The notes under the pieces were generated by a model. The model saw nothing but the letters and a program-made list of their open reading frames with translations, was not told the origin of the DNA and did no database searches. DNA of 64,000 nucleotides from Atopsyche davidsoni. Its lineage: Eukaryota > Arthropoda > Insecta > Trichoptera > Hydrobiosidae. Within the stretch, counting starts at the first letter, position 1; every line of letters begins with the position of its first letter. Where the stretch lies: the NCBI GenBank assembly GCA_022113835.1, contig JAILWY010000027.1, positions 8,186,501-8,250,500 on the forward strand, in the 5' to 3' direction. This document shows, in pieces, positions 63,290 to 64,000 of the stretch. A program made the translations under genes and the position numbers.

Positions 63290-63540
63290 ACAAGTTCCTC
63301 TCAAAACGCCCGATCTGTTTCTTCGCCGACCCCAGTCGACAGTTATATTTTTCATCTCTCTCGCTCGCATTGTGACTGCGGCGCGTAGGAGAGAATGCGG
63401 ATGATAGATGTTTCGTCCCGAGTGAGGCCGCGGGTCTGTCCTCTCCCTCCCCCTCGCGCCGCTGCGGTCGACCAGATTTGGAAATGAGTCCTATGCAAAT
63501 GAGAAGGATGCGACCTTGACAGTGATCGGCTGTGAATAGT
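63290..63540. promoter_or_regulatory. CpG-rich island with POU octamer
   Basis: It contains GCGGCGCGTAGG, GAGGCCGCGGG, a C-rich run CCCTCCCCCTCGCGCCGC and CCTATGCAAATGAG with an octamer at 63493-63500. It is promoter- or enhancer-like. No TATA box or exon is evident. Confidence 0.27.
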
Positions 63541-64000
63541 CGATCCTGCTGGACAACTTTTTCATGCTTGCCAGAGCTGCGTCTTTTTTTAATTTATAAA
63601 CATAGATTATTTAACGATGAACAGTTTTTGGGGTCATTCCAATTATTATTATACTAGTTTTGTTAAAACACATTTTTTTAAAATATAAAACCCCATAAAC
63701 AACGGATGAGGGTGTTATTTTTATATTATATTACGCCGAGATAAATACAAAAAACTAATAATTATTATTGATAAGACTTCTCCCAATATGCTCTGTTCTT
63801 TCTTGTATCTGGTTTACGACATCCAGTTATCTTGGTCTTTCATTTTTATGACGTTTAAAACGACGTATGCTTCGCTTGCCTTTTCGAAGCCTTCGATCAA
63901 TAATATCTTTCCATCAGAACTCGTGTTTTGGTGTACATTTTCTATATATATATTTTAATTTCATAGTAGTCATTCCTGCAGAATCAACATGTCACCTGTG
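63541..64000. other. AT-rich non-coding end of window, no gene seen
   Basis: No coding, RNA or repeat feature is recognised up to the cut edge. Confidence 0.55.

Overview
This window looks like eukaryotic, insect-type non-coding DNA, and I think a moth or butterfly (Lepidoptera) is the most likely source. It is roughly two-thirds A+T by eye. It has no long open reading frames: the longest is about 125 codons, and none carries a domain I recognise. There are no rRNA genes, intact tRNA genes, operons or CRISPR arrays. The repeats are short non-autonomous elements: a miniature inverted-repeat family, a fold-back element, tRNA-like SINE heads and LINE-type 3' tails. The order is inferred from this texture, not from a diagnostic gene.

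The long AT-rich stretches are broken by dozens of compact GC/CpG-rich islands of about 100-400 bp. Many carry homeodomain (TAAT), POU (ATGCAAAT), CRE (TGACGTCA) or YY1/Pho (GCCGCCATCTTGG) cores. The islands become denser to the right of about 42 kb. This is how the regulatory landscape, or giant intron, of a developmental gene usually looks.

The most interesting structure is a set of four plus-strand sites (junctions after 3230, 13753, 29551 and 51826). In each, a pyrimidine-rich 3' splice site is joined directly to a 5' splice site (CAG|GTATGT, CAG|GTAAGC, CAG|GTATTT, CAG|GTATGT). Each has branch-point-like sequence upstream and a second donor-like site 61-103 nt downstream. That is the architecture of recursive-splicing (ratchet) sites in very long insect introns. 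It suggests that much or all of the window is intron of one or more plus-strand transcripts. No transcript evidence is available here.

Layout: 0-20 kb is AT-rich with MITE copies A-C, ratchet candidates 1 and 2, a CRE+YY1 module and a diverged tandem repeat. At 20.56-21.59 kb a CpG-rich promoter-like block ends in a possible first coding exon encoding a signal-peptide-like leader. 21.6-44 kb is intron-like, with ratchet candidate 3 beside a 537-bp fold-back element that has perfect 93-bp arms, then a duplicated POU-octamer unit. 44-64 kb is dense in islands. It holds MITE copies D and E, a SINE head, two possible GC-rich terminal exons (minus strand 49.3 kb, plus strand 51.2 kb), ratchet candidate 4 and a tandem YY1/Pho array at 62.3 kb. 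Nothing here identifies the host gene by name.
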